DNA from: an uncultured Alphaproteobacteria bacterium
GTDB lineage: Bacteria > Pseudomonadota > Alphaproteobacteria > Thalassobaculales > Thalassobaculaceae
Direction of reading: 5' to 3'
NCBI GenBank assembly: GCA_938028645.1
Contig: CALIMD010000030.1
Coordinates: forward strand, 1 to 7,173
DNA length: 7,173 nt
Each line of letters starts with the position of its first letter. The stretch's first letter is position 1. The notes under the pieces were generated by a model. The model did not search any database. It had not been told where the DNA came from and saw only the letters and a program-made list of their open reading frames with translations. The position numbers and the translations under genes were made by a program. Positions 6,431-7,173 of the stretch are shown piece after piece.

Positions 6431-7044
6431 TATTTTTTAAATGGCTTTTGAAGTGCGCGCTCGACAAGTTCCAGATTGTCTTGACCATAGAACATATCGT
6501 CATCGACAAAATATGTCGGTGAACCAAATACGGAAAGCGCTATTGCCTGTTCTGTATTTTGTTCATAGGTGTCTATCACTTTTTTTGTATTTGCTATTTT
6601 TAGCAATTCGTCAGCATCAAAGTTTTCGGAAATTAAAATCTCTTTGATCTGGTTTCCGTCCGTTAGATCTGTGTTTTTTGTCCAGTGACTGAGCATAAAT
6701 TTGAAGGCTAAGTGGTCTATATTTATATCTGAAAAAATACCTGCTATTAGAATGCGATCAGCCAAGTCTGCCGCATTTGAGTGACTAGGCGGCGTTTGTC
6801 TTGGCATTTCTACATTTCTAAACTCCGCCCATCGGTCGCGCTGGCGTTGGAAATGGTACTCCAAGCTTGCTTCTGTCCTGTCAGATATAGGCTGACTACC
6901 AATACTATTTATGCATTCAATGAGATTAAATGGCCTATGGTCAATGCGGCGACCTGAGCCTTTAACAATTTTTTCAAAATATTGATGACCAATATATGCG
7001 TATGCAGAATAGGCGGAGTAATAATATTGTACGGGGGTTGCCAT
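6430..7044 (-). CDS. 2-hydroxychromene-2-carboxylate isomerase-like protein (DsbA/kappa-GST fold)
   Basis: A 204-residue thioredoxin-fold protein with the helical insertion of the DsbA/kappa-class GST group. It lacks a CxxC pair, so it is not a disulfide oxidase. NahD-type enzymes isomerise 2-hydroxychromene-2-carboxylate using glutathione in naphthalene-type degradation. Family signs are the N-terminal strand and helix YYYSAYSAYAYIG (7-19), where S13 aligns with the GSH-activating Ser; RPF (37-39); the RQRDRWAEFRN helix (67-77); and the C-terminal SVFGSPTYFVDD...FYGQD (171-189) with the cis-Pro P176 and the typical GQD. The start is ATG 7044, with GGA 10 bases upstream and the conserved strand following directly. 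A TTG at 7059 in the same frame would add five residues and has no better ribosome site. First gene of the minus-strand block, coupled by TAATG to the hydratase. The true substrate is unknown. Confidence 0.87.
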   Translation of the reverse strand: MATPVQYYYSAYSAYAYIGHQYFEKIVKGSGRRIDHRPFNLIECINSIGSQPISDRTEASLEYHFQRQRDRWAEFRNVEMPRQTPPSHSNAADLADRILIAGIFSDINIDHLAFKFMLSHWTKNTDLTDGNQIKEILISENFDADELLKIANTKKVIDTYEQNTEQAIALSVFGSPTYFVDDDMFYGQDNLELVERALQKPFKK

Positions 7045-7092
7045 TTTGCATTTGTCCAATTTGAATTTGAGTATCTGGTTCAGAAATTTTCT

Positions 7093-7122
7093 ATTCTAGT
7101 CTACAGGAACCACTAGACTCAA
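7093..7122 (-). promoter_or_regulatory. Candidate core promoter of the minus-strand catabolic block
   Basis: On the minus strand TTGAGT (7122-7117; four of six) is separated by 18 bases from TAGAAT (7098-7093; five of six to TATAAT). Initiation near 7086 would give a leader of about 40 bases to the ATG at 7044. An inverted repeat occupies the spacer and touches both boxes, which strengthens the reading of this stretch as a regulated promoter. Confidence 0.4.
7095..7117. promoter_or_regulatory. Inverted repeat TCTAGT-N11-ACTAGA, possible operator
   Basis: TCTAGT (7095-7100) is the exact reverse complement of ACTAGA (7112-7117). A second, offset pairing AGTCTA (7098-7103) with TAGACT (7114-7119) is also exact. 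The repeat lies within the candidate promoter of the isomerase gene and before a possible divergent gene. That is the usual place for a LysR-, GntR- or IclR-type control site of a catabolic operon. The regulator family cannot be assigned from this site. Confidence 0.35.
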
Positions 7123-7147
7123 TCATCCTAAAAGGGATGAGCAGGTA

Positions 7148-7173
7148 ATGATAGGAATTAGACAAAATTCTCA
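7148..7173 (+). CDS. Possible start of a divergent gene, cut by the window end
   Basis: An ATG at 7148 opens a frame (MIGIRQNS) that runs to the window end, with AAGGGA (7132-7137) 10 bases upstream. Only eight codons are visible, so it may be chance. A regulator divergent from the catabolic block would be a common arrangement, but nothing in the visible residues shows this. Confidence 0.25.

Overview
The window is a gene-dense, AT-leaning piece of bacterial chromosome. It has seven substantial protein genes, no RNA genes, no CRISPR and no transposase. The families present (AlkK/DmdB-like acyl-CoA ligase, EamA transporter, TPR-methyltransferase fusion, MhpD-like hydratase, kappa-GST-like isomerase) together with the AT-leaning base use suggest a proteobacterium, perhaps a marine alphaproteobacterium. 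That placement is an inference from families only; no phylogenetic marker is present.

Layout. Positions 1-689 (+) hold the C-terminal part of an acyl-CoA synthetase whose N-terminus lies outside the window. A 228-base spacer with two palindromes precedes a ten-helix EamA/DMT exporter (918-1799, +). Next is a 642-residue protein joining N-terminal TPR-like helices to a C-terminal class I SAM methyltransferase (1852-3780, +). That gene faces, across a 76-base convergent gap with a 9-bp inverted repeat, a minus-strand block that reads leftward from about 7044 to 3857. In transcription order the block encodes a 2-hydroxychromene-2-carboxylate isomerase-like DsbA-fold protein, a 2-keto-4-pentenoate hydratase-family (FAH fold) enzyme, an amidohydrolase-2 family hydrolase, and an atypical short-chain dehydrogenase. 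The first two genes overlap as TAATG. The last two are 32 bases apart, with a possible internal promoter before the amidohydrolase.

Interpretation. Isomerase, hydratase and amidohydrolase/lactonase-type enzymes side by side resemble the lower part of an aromatic or heterocyclic ring-degradation route, but the substrate cannot be read from sequence. The acyl-CoA ligase and exporter are nearby but on the other strand, so any link is speculative. The block appears to be controlled from 7045-7147, where an inverted repeat sits inside a recognisable core promoter. A possible divergent gene (a regulator would be typical) begins at 7148 and runs off the window.

The most unusual protein is the SDR at 3857-4708. 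Its nucleotide-binding glycine motif is split by a long polar insert, and the usual Tyr-x-x-x-Lys catalytic pair is absent, while the rest of the fold's landmarks are intact.
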